Numbered from the stretch's first letter, positions 25,570 through 34,541 are shown. The stretch: DNA of 64,000 bases from Lutacidiplasma sp049802875 (GCA_049802875.1 JBARNH010000028.1:1-64000); one strand, 5' to 3'. Made by a program: numbers and translations. The notes: generated from the sequence alone by a model not told the origin.

Positions 25570-26745
25570 ATGCGAGAGAATTACGGGGGTTTCGGGTCCG
25601 AACGGCAGGCTGCGATCTATGCCGCGGGGGCCGCCGGCCACCCTCCCGTCAGCCCGCTCTCTCCGGAAAAGCTGGAATTGGCGGCAGCGAGAGTCCTGAA
25701 TCCCCCCGCGTACGATTATGTTGCCGGCGCCGCGGGTGGCGAAGCGACCGCCCGAGCGAACGTCGCGGAATTCGCTCGTTGGTTCCTCGTGCCGCGGATG
25801 CTGACGGACGTCCGGGAGCGAGACACACGGGTCGAACTGTTCGGACAGACCCTACCGGCGCCGCTGCTTCTCGCGCCGGTCGGTGCGCTTGGGATCGTCC
25901 ATCCCGACGGGGAACTACCCGTCGCTCGAGCCGCCGCGGCGACCGGGATTCCCCTGGTCGCCAGCACGATGACGTCCCATACGCTCGAGGAAATCGCCAC
26001 GGCCATGGGACCGGCGAATCGCTGGTTCCAGCTCTACTGGGGGCCGGACCGTGACGTCAACCTGAGCCTGGTCCAACGGGCCGAGCAGGCCGGCTATTCG
26101 GTGCTGGTCGTAACGCTCGACACGCGCATGCTCGGGTGGCGCGAACGGGACCTGGAGCGAGGTCACCTCCCGTTCCTCGGCGGGGTGGGGATCGCGAACT
26201 ACCTGAGCGACCCGGTGGTTCGTTCCCGCCTCACCGCCGCGCCGGAGGAGGATATCTCCGCCGCGGTTCGACACGCGGTCGGGCTCCTCGGTGACCCCAC
26301 GTTCACCTGGAGCGACCTGCGGTTCCTCAGCGAACGGACCCGCCTCCCGATCGTCGTCAAAGGGATCCTTCACCCTCAGGATGCGGTCGAAGCGATGGAG
26401 GCCGGCGCGAATGGTCTCATCGTCTCGAACCATGGTGGGCGGCAGCTGGACGGCAGCGTGCCGGCTCTCCGCGCCCTCCCCTCCGTCATGGAGGAGGCCG
26501 GGCGACAGGTTCCGGTGCTGTTCGATAGCGGCGTTCGACGCGGGGCGGACGCAGTGAAGGCGATCGCCCTGGGCGCCCGGGCCGTGCTCCTCGGCCGACC
26601 GTATGTCTGGGGGCTCGCCGTGGGAGGCGAAGCGGGCGTACGGAATGTCGTCGAGAACTTCCACGCGGACTTCGACCTTACCTTGGCGATCTCCGGGCGG
26701 GCGAAAGTCTCCGAGGTGAACCGGGAGATGCTCGCCCCGGCGTAA
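25570..26745 (+). CDS. FMN-dependent alpha-hydroxy-acid oxidase/dehydrogenase
   Basis: 391 residues from ATG 25570; a TATA-like CCTTATCTC about 28 nt upstream favours this start over in-frame alternatives at 25363 and 25528. TIM-barrel enzyme of the lactate/glycolate oxidase family: YDYVAGAAGGEAT near 48-60, LAPVGALGIVHPDGE, QLYW at about 154, K264 (VVKG), catalytic H288 and R291 in SNHGGRQLD, and the phosphate-binding FDSGVRRG...LGRPYVWGLA. It oxidises an L-2-hydroxy acid such as lactate with FMN. Whether the electron acceptor is oxygen or another carrier is not visible. Also compatible with the isopentenyl/peptidase-linked homologues. Confidence 0.92.
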   Translation: MRENYGGFGSERQAAIYAAGAAGHPPVSPLSPEKLELAAARVLNPPAYDYVAGAAGGEATARANVAEFARWFLVPRMLTDVRERDTRVELFGQTLPAPLLLAPVGALGIVHPDGELPVARAAAATGIPLVASTMTSHTLEEIATAMGPANRWFQLYWGPDRDVNLSLVQRAEQAGYSVLVVTLDTRMLGWRERDLERGHLPFLGGVGIANYLSDPVVRSRLTAAPEEDISAAVRHAVGLLGDPTFTWSDLRFLSERTRLPIVVKGILHPQDAVEAMEAGANGLIVSNHGGRQLDGSVPALRALPSVMEEAGRQVPVLFDSGVRRGADAVKAIALGARAVLLGRPYVWGLAVGGEAGVRNVVENFHADFDLTLAISGRAKVSEVNREMLAPA

Positions 26746-27002
26746 AGCGAGCGCGACTCAGCGTCCGGCGGTGACGCCGACCGAGCCTTCCGGGGAACCA
26801 ACCCGCCCACCTCGAAGTCACGCTGAGATCACCGGGCGAGATCCCGGCGCCGGAGTTGGGGCTGGCGAGCTCCGGGGCCGGCTCTCTTCCGGACCGGTCG
26901 CCAGACAGCGCCGTCGCTCCCGGCGGGACTCCTCTCGCTCGCCGGGGGATTGATGAACCTTGCTCGCGTTCTCGGGTCGGACCCGTCACCGGAGAGCGTT
27001 AG

Positions 27003-27521
27003 ATGGCGAAGACCCCCACTCCTCAGCTAGTCGACCTAGCGGCAGCGAACCGTGACCGGGCGATCCCGGTCCTGATCGACGGGTTTGTCGGGATCTACCG
27101 ATGGCACGCCAAGCGCACCCTACGAGAGGTTTCCCTTGTGCGCGCGGCGGAAGTCGAGGACGAGATCGTCGGCGTCGCGATGCTCGAGCGGTTGACGGCG
27201 GAGGTCGGGTACGTGTACTATCTGGCCGTTCTCAGGCAGTTTCGGCGTCACGGGATCGGGGCGCTCCTGCTCGATGACGCTTTGGCCATCTTCGTCCGGG
27301 ACGGGATGCGCGTCGTGTACGGGGCGGCCGAGGCGGAGAACACGGGATCGATCGCCCTGTTCCTCTCTCGAGGGTTTCGTACGGTCGAGCGGAAGGAGCT
27401 CGGCTACCGGGAGGGGGGTCTCGGCGCCTGGGGGTTGAGAAGTCGAATGTGGCTCGTTTCGGGAGAGGTCCTGATGGGGCGCCGCTTCGCCCCCGAACCC
27501 CGGTCGAGCCCCCCTCCTTGA
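27003..27521 (+). CDS. GNAT family acetyltransferase
   Basis: 172 residues. The GNAT core is clear: strand VGYVYYLAVL, acetyl-CoA loop RQFRRHGIGALLL (R-x-x-G-x-G-x-L), and the helix/strand ENTGSIALFLSRGFRTVER. N-terminal residues 1-60 contain the usual first helix and strand (DRAIPVLIDGF; VVEDEIVGVAML-like). The C-terminal 30 residues are basic. The substrate is unknown. The M3 peptidase frame begins inside the end of this gene, suggesting co-transcription. Confidence 0.85.
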   Translation: MAKTPTPQLVDLAAANRDRAIPVLIDGFVGIYRWHAKRTLREVSLVRAAEVEDEIVGVAMLERLTAEVGYVYYLAVLRQFRRHGIGALLLDDALAIFVRDGMRVVYGAAEAENTGSIALFLSRGFRTVERKELGYREGGLGAWGLRSRMWLVSGEVLMGRRFAPEPRSSPPP

Positions 27522-27580
27522 GGCCCACCGGCCGGCGTACCCCGGAGAAGCTATCCCGAGGCGCCGGCTGGCCGGCCCCC

Positions 27581-29617
27581 GTGTCTTCCCTTCGGCCGCC
27601 GGACTCTGGACTCACTGCTTCACTTGGGGAGTTGCCGTTCGACCTCCCGGCGTCGGAGCTCCGGGACCGAGCCCAGAGTCTCCTCAGCCGAGCGGAGCGC
27701 GAGATCGCCGACCTCCTCGCTCCCCAACCCCCGCCGAGCGTCGTCACCTTCCTCGAGCCGCTCAACCGGATCCTCACCGGGGCTCGCAGCGTCAGCACTC
27801 ACGGCGAACTGATCTTCTGCGTTCATCCGGACGAAGCGACCCGGGCGGCGGGACGGGATGCGCTGGAGGCGGCCGATCGATGGTACAACACTCTGCTCGT
27901 CCACCCGGGTGTCTACGCTGCCCTCCAAGCCCTGGACCTACGGACCGAGGACGACGCCACCCGGTTCGCCGTCTCAAAGATGCTGCGGAGCATGCGACGG
28001 GCGGGGGCGGACCGGGAGCCCTCCGTCCGGGATCGACTGCTCGCGCTCAGCAACGAGATTGACCGGACGTCCAATCAATTCAGCGAAAACATCGCGAAAT
28101 CGGTCCGCGGAGTCGAGGTCGACGCCGCGACCGGACTCCGCGGCCTCCCCGCCGATTACGTCGCCGCCCACCCGCGTGACGCGCGAGGGAAGGTCCGGAT
28201 CACGACGCGCTACCCCGACTTTTTCCCGGTCGTGGCCTACGCCGACGACGCCGACTTGCGCCGCCGGCTGGTCTCCGAGTTCTTGAACGTCGCGTTCCCC
28301 GAGAACCTCCCCATTCTCGACCGATTGCTCGCCCACCGATGGGAGTTTGCTCGGACCCTCGGGTACCCGAGCCATGCCGCCTACGCCCTGGAGGATAAGA
28401 TGATGGCCACCACCGGGGCGGCGCGCGCGTTCCTCGAGCGACTCGAGCGATTGTTGCGGTACCCCGCGGAGCAGCAGTTCCGACGTTTTCTGGAACGGAA
28501 GCGTCGCGAAGTCCCGGGCGCGGATCGCCTGGAGCTCTGGGACGGGGGCTACTTTCTCGTCGGAGGGTACTACGATGGAAAGATCCGGACCGAGGAGTTC
28601 GGCGTCGATACGAAGGTGCTCCGGGCGTACCTCCCCTACGTCCGGGTGAGGGACGGCCTGTTCGCGCTCTGCTCCGAGCTCTTCGGCCTCTCGTTTCGCC
28701 GGGTGCCCTCCGCCGACGTCTGGCATCCGAGCGTCGAGGCCTACGACGTCACGCAAGGTACGATACCGGTCGGACGCTGTTACCTGGATCTGGTCCCTCG
28801 AGCGGGGAAGTACAGCCACGCGGCGTGCTTCGGAATCCGCTCCGGGGTGGCCGAGATCCAACTCCCGCAGTCGGCCTTGGTGTGCAATTTTCTGGACCCC
28901 GGAACTCCCCCCGAAACGGCCCGGATGGAATACGGCGACGTGGTCACGTTCTTCCACGAGTTCGGGCACCTGCTTCACGCCCTCTTGTCCGGGCACACCC
29001 GCTGGCTGTTCAACGGACAACAGTTCGTGGAATGGGATTTCGTCGAGGCGCCCTCGCAATTGTTCGAGGAGTGGGCGCGCGACCCCGATACCCTCGTTCG
29101 ATTTGCGGTCAACCCCGACACCGGCGAACGGATACCGGGAGAGATACTGCGACGACTGCGCGGGGCAGCGGCGCTCGACCGAGCTTCGAGATATCTGCGC
29201 CAGATCGCCCTGGCTTCCACTGCGCTCGAACTCTACGACCGGGATCCCGCCGGCATGGACTCTTCCAACGTCTATCGTGAGGCGTTCGAGCGGTACTACC
29301 CCCGGCCCCTCTCCGAGGAGTACCACCCCCAGGCTGCGTTCGGGCACCTCACGGGCTACACGGCGGCGTACTACACGTACAGCTGGTCGGCGGTGATCGC
29401 TCGCGACCTCCTGTCTCCGTTCTTCGAGCGCGGTTCGCTGACCGACCGCGAGGTCGCAGGTCGGTACGCGAAGGAGATCCTGACCGCCGGGAGTGTTCGG
29501 CCGGCGGCCGAGCTGATCCGAGCCTACCTCGGGCGGGAGTTCAGTTTCGATGCGTTCGAACGTTGGGTCGGGGAACCCGCCGTCGGGGACCTAGGGGCCG
29601 TCCCGCGGTCCCCCTAG
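27581..29617 (+). CDS. M3-family oligopeptidase (thimet/Dcp-like)
   Basis: About 678 residues from GTG 27581. The frame is open to 27449 (overlapping the GNAT gene), but the extension is Pro/Arg-rich, so a start at 27581 or TTG 27632 is likelier. The zinc site HEFGH is at about 459-463 and the third ligand Glu is in the FVEAPSQLFEEW block. Other thimet-type blocks are KMMATTGAARAFLERL and HPQAAFGHLTGY, the latter being the substrate tyrosine loop. A cytosolic metallopeptidase that trims short peptides, probably downstream of the proteasome and Lon. M3A-type enzymes are more usual in bacteria and eukaryotes. Confidence 0.9.
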   Translation: MSSLRPPDSGLTASLGELPFDLPASELRDRAQSLLSRAEREIADLLAPQPPPSVVTFLEPLNRILTGARSVSTHGELIFCVHPDEATRAAGRDALEAADRWYNTLLVHPGVYAALQALDLRTEDDATRFAVSKMLRSMRRAGADREPSVRDRLLALSNEIDRTSNQFSENIAKSVRGVEVDAATGLRGLPADYVAAHPRDARGKVRITTRYPDFFPVVAYADDADLRRRLVSEFLNVAFPENLPILDRLLAHRWEFARTLGYPSHAAYALEDKMMATTGAARAFLERLERLLRYPAEQQFRRFLERKRREVPGADRLELWDGGYFLVGGYYDGKIRTEEFGVDTKVLRAYLPYVRVRDGLFALCSELFGLSFRRVPSADVWHPSVEAYDVTQGTIPVGRCYLDLVPRAGKYSHAACFGIRSGVAEIQLPQSALVCNFLDPGTPPETARMEYGDVVTFFHEFGHLLHALLSGHTRWLFNGQQFVEWDFVEAPSQLFEEWARDPDTLVRFAVNPDTGERIPGEILRRLRGAAALDRASRYLRQIALASTALELYDRDPAGMDSSNVYREAFERYYPRPLSEEYHPQAAFGHLTGYTAAYYTYSWSAVIARDLLSPFFERGSLTDREVAGRYAKEILTAGSVRPAAELIRAYLGREFSFDAFERWVGEPAVGDLGAVPRSP

Positions 29618-29651
29618 CGGAATCGCTTCCGCTCCGCGGAGCCTTCGCGGT

Positions 29652-29921
29652 TCAGTCGCCCCAGCGACCGACCCACCCCAGCCCGAACGACACCCAGGTA
29701 CCCGCGAGGACGGTTCCGAGGACGATCAGCGAGACCACGACCACGACGACGCTCTGAAAGATACTGAACCCGTGGGCCCAGAACGCGACGTACAGCAGCG
29801 TGAGGCTCAGCCACGCCGCGCTCGCAGCGAGCGATACGAGAACCCGGCGCCGTAGGCCTCCGAACAGGTCGGACCGAGGGAAGTGCGCCGAAGTCGTCCC
29901 GTTCATCGAACTCGGCGACAT
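29652..29921 (-). CDS. Small two-helix membrane protein
   Basis: 89 residues with hydrophobic segments at about 30-50 and 55-78 joined by a short loop. The N-terminal 20 residues are polar. A minus-strand TATA-like TTCTTATCA (29943-29951) sits 22-30 nt upstream of ATG 29921, fitting a leaderless transcript. Function unknown. It converges with the M3 peptidase gene and is divergent from the SRPBCC gene. Confidence 0.65.
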   Translation of the reverse strand: MSPSSMNGTTSAHFPRSDLFGGLRRRVLVSLAASAAWLSLTLLYVAFWAHGFSIFQSVVVVVVSLIVLGTVLAGTWVSFGLGWVGRWGD

Positions 29922-29942
29922 AGTCCACTGACCCGCCTACCC

Positions 29943-29951
29943 TGATAAGAA
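29943..29951 (-). promoter_or_regulatory. TATA-like element for the 29652 membrane gene
   Basis: Minus-strand TTCTTATCA, 22-30 nt before the start codon of the small membrane protein. Confidence 0.45.
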
Positions 29952-30036
29952 CGTAACTCACCTCACGTTCCTACGGGGATCAGCGAAGAGCCGGGGACTA
30001 CAGAACGCTGGCGAAACCTCTTTGAGCGGTGGTCGG

Positions 30037-30046
30037 GTCTTATGAG
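30037..30046 (+). promoter_or_regulatory. TATA-like element for the SRPBCC gene
   Basis: GTCTTATGAG, about 15-24 nt upstream of ATG 30061. The spacing implies transcription starting at or very near the start codon. Confidence 0.45.
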
Positions 30047-30060
30047 TAGTCGGAGCGACG

Positions 30061-30543
30061 ATGGCGAAATCGACGCAACGGTGGCCCGGTCCGGAGTATC
30101 ACGTCACGGCGACCTTCCGAGCCCCGTTGTCGTACGTATATTCGTGGTGCACGGACTACGACCCCCAGGATGACCGACGGGAAAGGGACCAGTACACTCG
30201 CAAGGTCATCGGCCGGACGAGCCGACAGGTCATCTTCGAGGACCTCGTCGATTCGGACCGCGGCTGGAATTGGGCGCGTCACGTCGTGACCCTCCACCCA
30301 CCGAATCGCTGGCACTCGGACAGCGTGGGGAGTCACCGAACCCTTTCGATCGACTATCTGCTCACACCACTGCCGGGAGATCGCACACGACTGGACCTCC
30401 GGTGGAAGCGCAAGCGGACCCCGCTCGCGACGACCAAAGTGTCGAAACGCGTCATCGAAAAATCGACCACCCAGGCGTGGCGGAACTTCGCGCACGCGCT
30501 CGAGAAGGATTACCGCTCGAGCCGACCGTCGCGCGGTCGCTAA
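30061..30543 (+). CDS. SRPBCC (START-like) family protein
   Basis: 160 residues. The opening EYHVTATFRAPLSYVYSWCTDYDP, then VIFEDLV...GWNWARHVVTLHPPNRWH and LSIDYLLTPLPGDRTRLDLRWKRK, is the helix-grip fold of polyketide-cyclase/START-like proteins, which bind hydrophobic ligands. The last helix is KSTTQAWRNFAHALEKDY. The tail is basic. No catalytic residue can be named. Next gene on this strand is 280 nt away. Confidence 0.8.
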   Translation: MAKSTQRWPGPEYHVTATFRAPLSYVYSWCTDYDPQDDRRERDQYTRKVIGRTSRQVIFEDLVDSDRGWNWARHVVTLHPPNRWHSDSVGSHRTLSIDYLLTPLPGDRTRLDLRWKRKRTPLATTKVSKRVIEKSTTQAWRNFAHALEKDYRSSRPSRGR

Positions 30544-30820
30544 GTCGACCTACCACGACCTCGGCGTCTGCACAGAACCAGCGATCGGCGCTTGCCTCCG
30601 TACGAAGAGCGGGGAGCCCCTGCTCCCCCGACCCGACCGGTTCGGAGAGGGAGACGCCCGCCAATGCCCGACAGGGTACGGGGGTCTCACCTGAAAACCC
30701 GAGCAGCATTCAACCTCGCGGTGAACGACAGCGTCGGTCCGCGGTAATAGTGGGAGGCTCCGGGTCCCAACCCAACTCGCTTGAAGGCACGCTCGCTAAT
30801 GGGGGCGGCTCCGGCCGCGC

Positions 30821-31270
30821 ATGACAGGGTACCTTCCAGCCCCCACACTGCAGCTCGAGACCATCGTCCTCGCGGTGGAAGTCACAATCGCGGGGCTGCT
30901 GTTCATCGGGATGTTCGTCGTCCGGCTGGGTCACGTGCGGGCGCATCGGGCGATTCAGAGCTCGATGGTCCTGCTGAACATCCCCATCGTGCTGGCATTG
31001 ATGGTTCCCGACTACTGGAACTATGTTTGGCCGAGCCTCCCCGGCTCGCTCGGTCAGTCGTTCTTTCTGTTCCCCACCCTCATGCTGGTGGCGGGAGCGG
31101 TCGCGGAGGTCCTGGGCATCTACATCATTCTGGTCGCCGGCACCAACCTCGTGCCGGAACGATTTCGTTTTCGGCGCTACAAGCTCTGGATGCGTACGGA
31201 ACTGATTCTCTGGTGGGCGGTCGTGCTGGCCGGGATCGCCACGTACTACACGTGGTGGATCCAGACGTAG
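30821..31270 (+). CDS. Four-helix membrane protein, DUF420-like
   Basis: 149 residues with four hydrophobic segments at about 12-33, 44-62, 75-98 and 122-142. The pattern GHVRAHRAIQSSMVLLNIPIVLALMV and the W/Y-rich end (ILWWAVVLAGIATYYTWW) resemble DUF420-type membrane proteins, some of which are linked to haem-copper oxidase assembly. The His in the HRAI motif could bind metal or haem, but this is speculation. A TATA-like GCTAATG sits about 25 nt upstream. Confidence 0.6.
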   Translation: MTGYLPAPTLQLETIVLAVEVTIAGLLFIGMFVVRLGHVRAHRAIQSSMVLLNIPIVLALMVPDYWNYVWPSLPGSLGQSFFLFPTLMLVAGAVAEVLGIYIILVAGTNLVPERFRFRRYKLWMRTELILWWAVVLAGIATYYTWWIQT

Positions 31271-31318
31271 GGGGACGCGGGCGTCTCGCTCCGACCGCGG
31301 GCCAAGGAGACACCCGGT

Positions 31319-31606
31319 TCAGGGCTGGGTGGTAATCTTGCCCGACCGGCCCATCGAGATCTGGAGCTTTCCTCGGAAGTCCTTGACCCAGCCGTCGGTG
31401 ATACGGACCTTCTGTCCGACCGAATAGCGCTTGGTGTCCTCGCCCCAGAGAGTGAGAGTGATGGTGCCCGTCTCATCCTGGAGGGTGGCGTCGGCGACTT
31501 GAGAGGCCCCTCGGGAGGTGGTCACATCCCGGACCGCGGAGATCGCGGTGATGGTCGCGTCGATCGTCGCATTCTGGTTCGCTTGCAGAGAGGCAATGCC
31601 GGCCAT
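31319..31606 (-). CDS. Single-domain OB-fold nucleic-acid-binding protein
   Basis: 95 residues forming one OB fold: ATIDATITAISAVRDV, QVADATLQDETGTITLTLWGED, YSVGQKVRITDGWVKDFRGKLQISMG. This matches archaeal RPA/SSB-like single-OB proteins (as in crenarchaeal SSB and Thermoplasmata homologues). No zinc finger or acidic tail is present. It may bind single-stranded DNA or RNA. A minus-strand TATA-like TTGTTTAAC about 27-35 nt upstream supports ATG 31606. Confidence 0.85.
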   Translation of the reverse strand: MAGIASLQANQNATIDATITAISAVRDVTTSRGASQVADATLQDETGTITLTLWGEDTKRYSVGQKVRITDGWVKDFRGKLQISMGRSGKITTQP

Positions 31607-31733
31607 GACGCGGGGGCCCAGACAGGAGGGGGTTAAACAATCTCCCCCTTCGTTTCGAGGGCTTCTGAGACGAGGGACGGGTTCCCTCCGGGCCCGGTCT
31701 CATGTTCCGGCCAGGGAGACCGGTGGTCCGCCG

Positions 31734-32441
31734 TTAGGCACCCGCGCCCGGAGGGTCGAGCAGGTCGTCATCCTGTTCGATTCCGAGCAGGTGACCCAGC
31801 TTCGCCTGCTTGGTCTGCATGTACGCGCGGTCGTGATCGTTCGGGGGGACGACCACCGGGATCCGCCCGACGATCCGTACGCCGTGCTCCTGGAGGTCCT
31901 TCATCTTGTCGGGGTTATTGGTCATGATCCGAATCGACTGGACTCGCAACGTGCCCAGCATGTGGGCGGCGATCGCGTAGTCCCGTTCATCCGCCCGGAA
32001 GCCGAGTGCCTCGTTCGCCTGAACGGTATCGTAACCGGAGTCCTGGAGCTGGTAGGCCTTGATCTTGTTCACGAAGCCGATTCCCCGACCCTCCTGTCGG
32101 AGGTACAGAACGATTCCGGACTCCATCTTCCCGATCCGCTCGAGGGATTCGAGCAGCTGGTCACGGCAGTCGCATCGAAGTGAGCCGATCGCGTCCCCGG
32201 TGAGGCACTCCGAATGCAATCGGACCGGCACCTCCTCCCGATCGACCACGTTGCCGTGGATGAAGGCCGCATGTTCCTTGCGGTCGAGGGTATTCCAGAA
32301 CGCGGCGACCTGGTAGTCACCGAACCGGGTGGGCAGGTCCGCAATCGCCAGCACTCTGACGCAGACTTCAGGCGTGCCGGGGCATTCGTGCTCCGCGCTT
32401 TCCTGAAGGAGGCGATCGACGGTCGACCGGGGAATCCCCAT
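31734..32441 (-). CDS. ribA: GTP cyclohydrolase II
   Basis: About 235 residues from ATG 32441. A TTG at 32453 is possible, but a TATA-like CCTTTAATC at 32464-32472 lies 23-31 nt upstream of the ATG. It converts GTP to the diaminopyrimidine precursor of riboflavin, FMN and F420. The zinc site HSECLTGDAIGSLRCDC is complete, as are LRQEGRGIGFVNKIKAY and the GFRADERDYAIAAHML and TNNPDK motifs. No RibB domain is fused. The enzyme type is bacterial/plant-like, distinct from the archaeal ArfA (GCH III). Confidence 0.95.
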   Translation of the reverse strand: MGIPRSTVDRLLQESAEHECPGTPEVCVRVLAIADLPTRFGDYQVAAFWNTLDRKEHAAFIHGNVVDREEVPVRLHSECLTGDAIGSLRCDCRDQLLESLERIGKMESGIVLYLRQEGRGIGFVNKIKAYQLQDSGYDTVQANEALGFRADERDYAIAAHMLGTLRVQSIRIMTNNPDKMKDLQEHGVRIVGRIPVVVPPNDHDRAYMQTKQAKLGHLLGIEQDDDLLDPPGAGA

Positions 32442-32463
32442 CGAACGCGGCAATCGGCCGGCC

Positions 32464-32472
32464 GATTAAAGG
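32464..32472 (-). promoter_or_regulatory. TATA-like element for ribA
   Basis: Minus-strand CCTTTAATC, 23-31 nt upstream of ATG 32441. It decides the start codon in favour of 32441. Confidence 0.45.
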
Positions 32473-32569
32473 CACCGGTAACCCGGCGGTTATCGTTCCC
32501 AGGCTCGTCCGCGCTGGCGAATCGTTTTGTTCGGACGGCCCCTCCTCGTGGCGTCGATCGGAATCCCGT

Positions 32570-32707
32570 ATGACGGATCCAAGCGGGGCCGTGCGGTGTC
32601 CGCAATGCGCCGAGCTGGTCCCGGTGGCCCCCGATTGGCGCCTGGTGCTCTGTCCGAAGTGCGGGAACGTGATCACTCGGATGGCGTCGGACGCGACCTA
32701 CGATTAA
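32570..32707 (+). CDS. 45-residue zinc-ribbon protein
   Basis: ORF from ATG 32570 to TAA 32705-32707. A single ribbon with C10/C13 and C28/C31 (CPQC-x14-CPKC) fills the protein, with a short hydrophobic segment (WRLVL) between the knuckles. The size and layout are typical of tiny archaeal zinc ribbons, whose functions are mostly unknown. It lies alone between ribA (divergent) and the acetyltransferase gene (convergent). Confidence 0.75.
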   Translation: MTDPSGAVRCPQCAELVPVAPDWRLVLCPKCGNVITRMASDATYD

Positions 32708-32739
32708 CCCTCGGTCGAATCGGCCGCTGGTCGCGCCGG

Positions 32740-33282
32740 TCAATCCCGGAAACCGACCTGCGGCCCGCTCGAATCGTCGTAGATGAGTTGGAGCAGGTGG
32801 ACGTCAATCAGACGCCCGAACTTTCTTCCCACTTCGCGCATGACCCCGATCTGTTGAAATCCGAGCGCCTCGTGAAGATGGAGGCTCACGGCGTTGCCGT
32901 CCGCGACACGAGCGAGGAGCGTGTGAAATCCCGAGCGGCGACCGTCCGCTACCAACCGGAGGAGCAGAGTCCGACCCACCCCCGCCCCGCGATGACGGGC
33001 GTCCACGTAAACGGAGACTTCGGCGGTCCCTGCGTAGGCCCTACGCTCCGACCATCGACTGACGGACGCCCAGCCGATGACTTCTCCTTCCCGGCGCGCG
33101 ACGAGGACGAAGTAAGGGGGCGCATGCTCCCGTAGCCAGCCTCGTTGGTCGTCGAGCGTTCGAGGTTCGGTGTCGAACGTCGCGACGGTAGCCGCGACGG
33201 CATCGTTGTAGATGGCGGCGATTGATGTCGCGTCGCTTTCCCCCGCGGTGCGAACATCCACACGCGTCTCGGAGGTCGGCAC
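32740..33282 (-). CDS. Phosphinothricin acetyltransferase-like GNAT protein
   Basis: About 180 residues from GTG 33282; the upstream frame to 33342 is Arg-rich noise. Matches the Pat/MnaT branch: VDVRTAGESDATSIAAIYNDAV, PPYFVLVARREGEVIGWASVSRW, SVYVDARHRGAGVGRTLL (acetyl-CoA loop), LHLHEALGFQQIGVMREVGRKFGRLIDVHLLQL. The C-terminal G-x-K-F/Y-x-R-W/L-x-D motif is diagnostic. Natural substrates include methionine sulfoximine or sulfone and small amines. No phosphinothricin pathway is nearby. Confidence 0.9.
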   Translation of the reverse strand: MPTSETRVDVRTAGESDATSIAAIYNDAVAATVATFDTEPRTLDDQRGWLREHAPPYFVLVARREGEVIGWASVSRWSERRAYAGTAEVSVYVDARHRGAGVGRTLLLRLVADGRRSGFHTLLARVADGNAVSLHLHEALGFQQIGVMREVGRKFGRLIDVHLLQLIYDDSSGPQVGFRD

Positions 33283-33450
33283 GGCTCGACTTCGGTTCCT
33301 CTGATGGGAGGCGAGGCGGCGGCAGGTCATGGGGTCTTGCATCGACGCCGACGGTCCGTGGCTCGTCTCGGATGAGCACGTTGGTCCAATCTAGGTCGGC
33401 GTGAGCGGACGGGGTCGAGGAGCCTCGAGTGTCCGCCCGTTTCGGTCGCC

Positions 33451-34059
33451 TCACTTTGAGGAACGACTGCGGGGAGCCGGACGCCGGGTCGAGCGGCTCC
33501 GTGAAGGCGCGCGTGCTGGCGCGGAGCTAGCTGACAGCGATGCGACCGCGGTGACCGTGCTCCAATTCCGGGTGGTCGCGGGCTTCTTCGAGAGATCCTC
33601 GACGAAGCGATTCGGGAAGCCGAAGTGGTCTCCCACGGTAAGCCCCCACGAGAACACCTCCCGGCGCTCGACTCGGAAGACCTCGACGTCGGACTTTGGA
33701 GAACGTATCGGGAGCCGGAGGTCGACTCGGAGTGGTTCGCGAAGGAATGCGACGTACGGTATGGCTCGAGGGTCGGGCGGCGCTCGGAACGGGTCGAGCC
33801 GCGCAATCTCCTCGAGGTCGGCAGCGGATCGCAGGCACACCTCGACCTCCCCCTTTACGAGCGATCTGAGCCCCCGCTCCGCCCGTTGATGCAGATCTCC
33901 CGCGTCTCCCGGGGCTCCATCGATCACCACGTTGCCACTCGCACGGTAGGTGGAGACTCTGTCGAAGCCGAGAGTCTCGAATCGATGTCGAAGGTCTTCC
34001 ATGCGGACGATGCGGTCGCCGACGTTGATCCCGCGTAGGAAAGCGACGTACCGGATCAC
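33451..34059 (-). CDS. DUF1697 family protein
   Basis: 202 residues from GTG 34059. The N-terminal YVAFLRGINVGDRIVRMEDLRHRFETLGF and the YRASGNVVID strand are hallmarks of DUF1697, a duplicated RAGNYA-like fold of unknown function. Later blocks (PYVAFLREP; EVFSWGLTVGDHFGFPNRFVEDLSKKPATTRNWSTV) are present. The last 25 residues are Ser/Arg/Pro-rich and may be a read-through extension. A TATA-like GAATTTGA on the minus strand lies about 20-25 nt upstream. Confidence 0.88.
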   Translation of the reverse strand: MIRYVAFLRGINVGDRIVRMEDLRHRFETLGFDRVSTYRASGNVVIDGAPGDAGDLHQRAERGLRSLVKGEVEVCLRSAADLEEIARLDPFRAPPDPRAIPYVAFLREPLRVDLRLPIRSPKSDVEVFRVERREVFSWGLTVGDHFGFPNRFVEDLSKKPATTRNWSTVTAVASLSASSAPARAPSRSRSTRRPAPRSRSSK

Positions 34060-34310
34060 GGACGAACACCCACCTCAAATTCGCCGAATCGACATCGACA
34101 ATGGTTCCCTCAAGGCGCGCCCTCTTTGGGCATCGAATCCGGCGACAGCACGGCGCAAGATGCTCCGAGGAAAATACGTGCTCCCTTCCGGGGAGACCGT
34201 CTCCCCTTTCGCGATTCCTCCCCAAACGCTTAGACCCGGGCTCCGTTACGGGAGTGACCACGATTCACTGATCTCGGCGGAGAGTGGGGCGACGCGGAGG
34301 CTCCGGGCGA

Positions 34311-34541
34311 ATGCCATACGTAGAATATGATGAGGTCGAGGCGATCTGTTCCGACTGCGGACGTATGTTCCGGTCGGAGGACGACCTCGCCGCCCATCGG
34401 GCGGAGAGCCATGCCGGCCTCGAGGACCCTTCGACTTCGAGCGCCGCCGATGCGCCGAGCGTGTGCTCCACCTGCCATCGGACCCTCGAGTCGCGGGAGT
34501 CCCTCCGAACTCATCGAGCCCAGTTCCACTCGGGCAGCTAA
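34311..34541 (+). CDS. Tandem C2H2 zinc-finger protein (76 residues)
   Basis: Two classical C2H2 fingers with identical spacing C-x2-C-x12-H-x4-H: C13/C16/H29/H34 and C52/C55/H68/H73. Hydrophobic core positions are conserved (M-F and L in finger 1; L and L in finger 2), and AAHRAESH and RTHRAQFH end each finger. An 18-residue Ser/Asp/Ala linker joins them. Nothing else is encoded. Such fingers usually bind DNA or protein. C2H2 proteins with two full fingers are uncommon in archaea. It precedes the DUF4760 membrane gene on the same strand. Confidence 0.85.
   Translation: MPYVEYDEVEAICSDCGRMFRSEDDLAAHRAESHAGLEDPSTSSAADAPSVCSTCHRTLESRESLRTHRAQFHSGS

Noticed and set aside
26746..27002. 257-base gap before the GNAT gene
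   Set aside because: Short frames only; no tRNA fold, repeat or small-protein motif seen.
30452..30709. 85-codon minus-strand ORF in the gap after the SRPBCC gene
   Set aside because: It overlaps the SRPBCC 3' end, lacks a TATA element and shows no family features.
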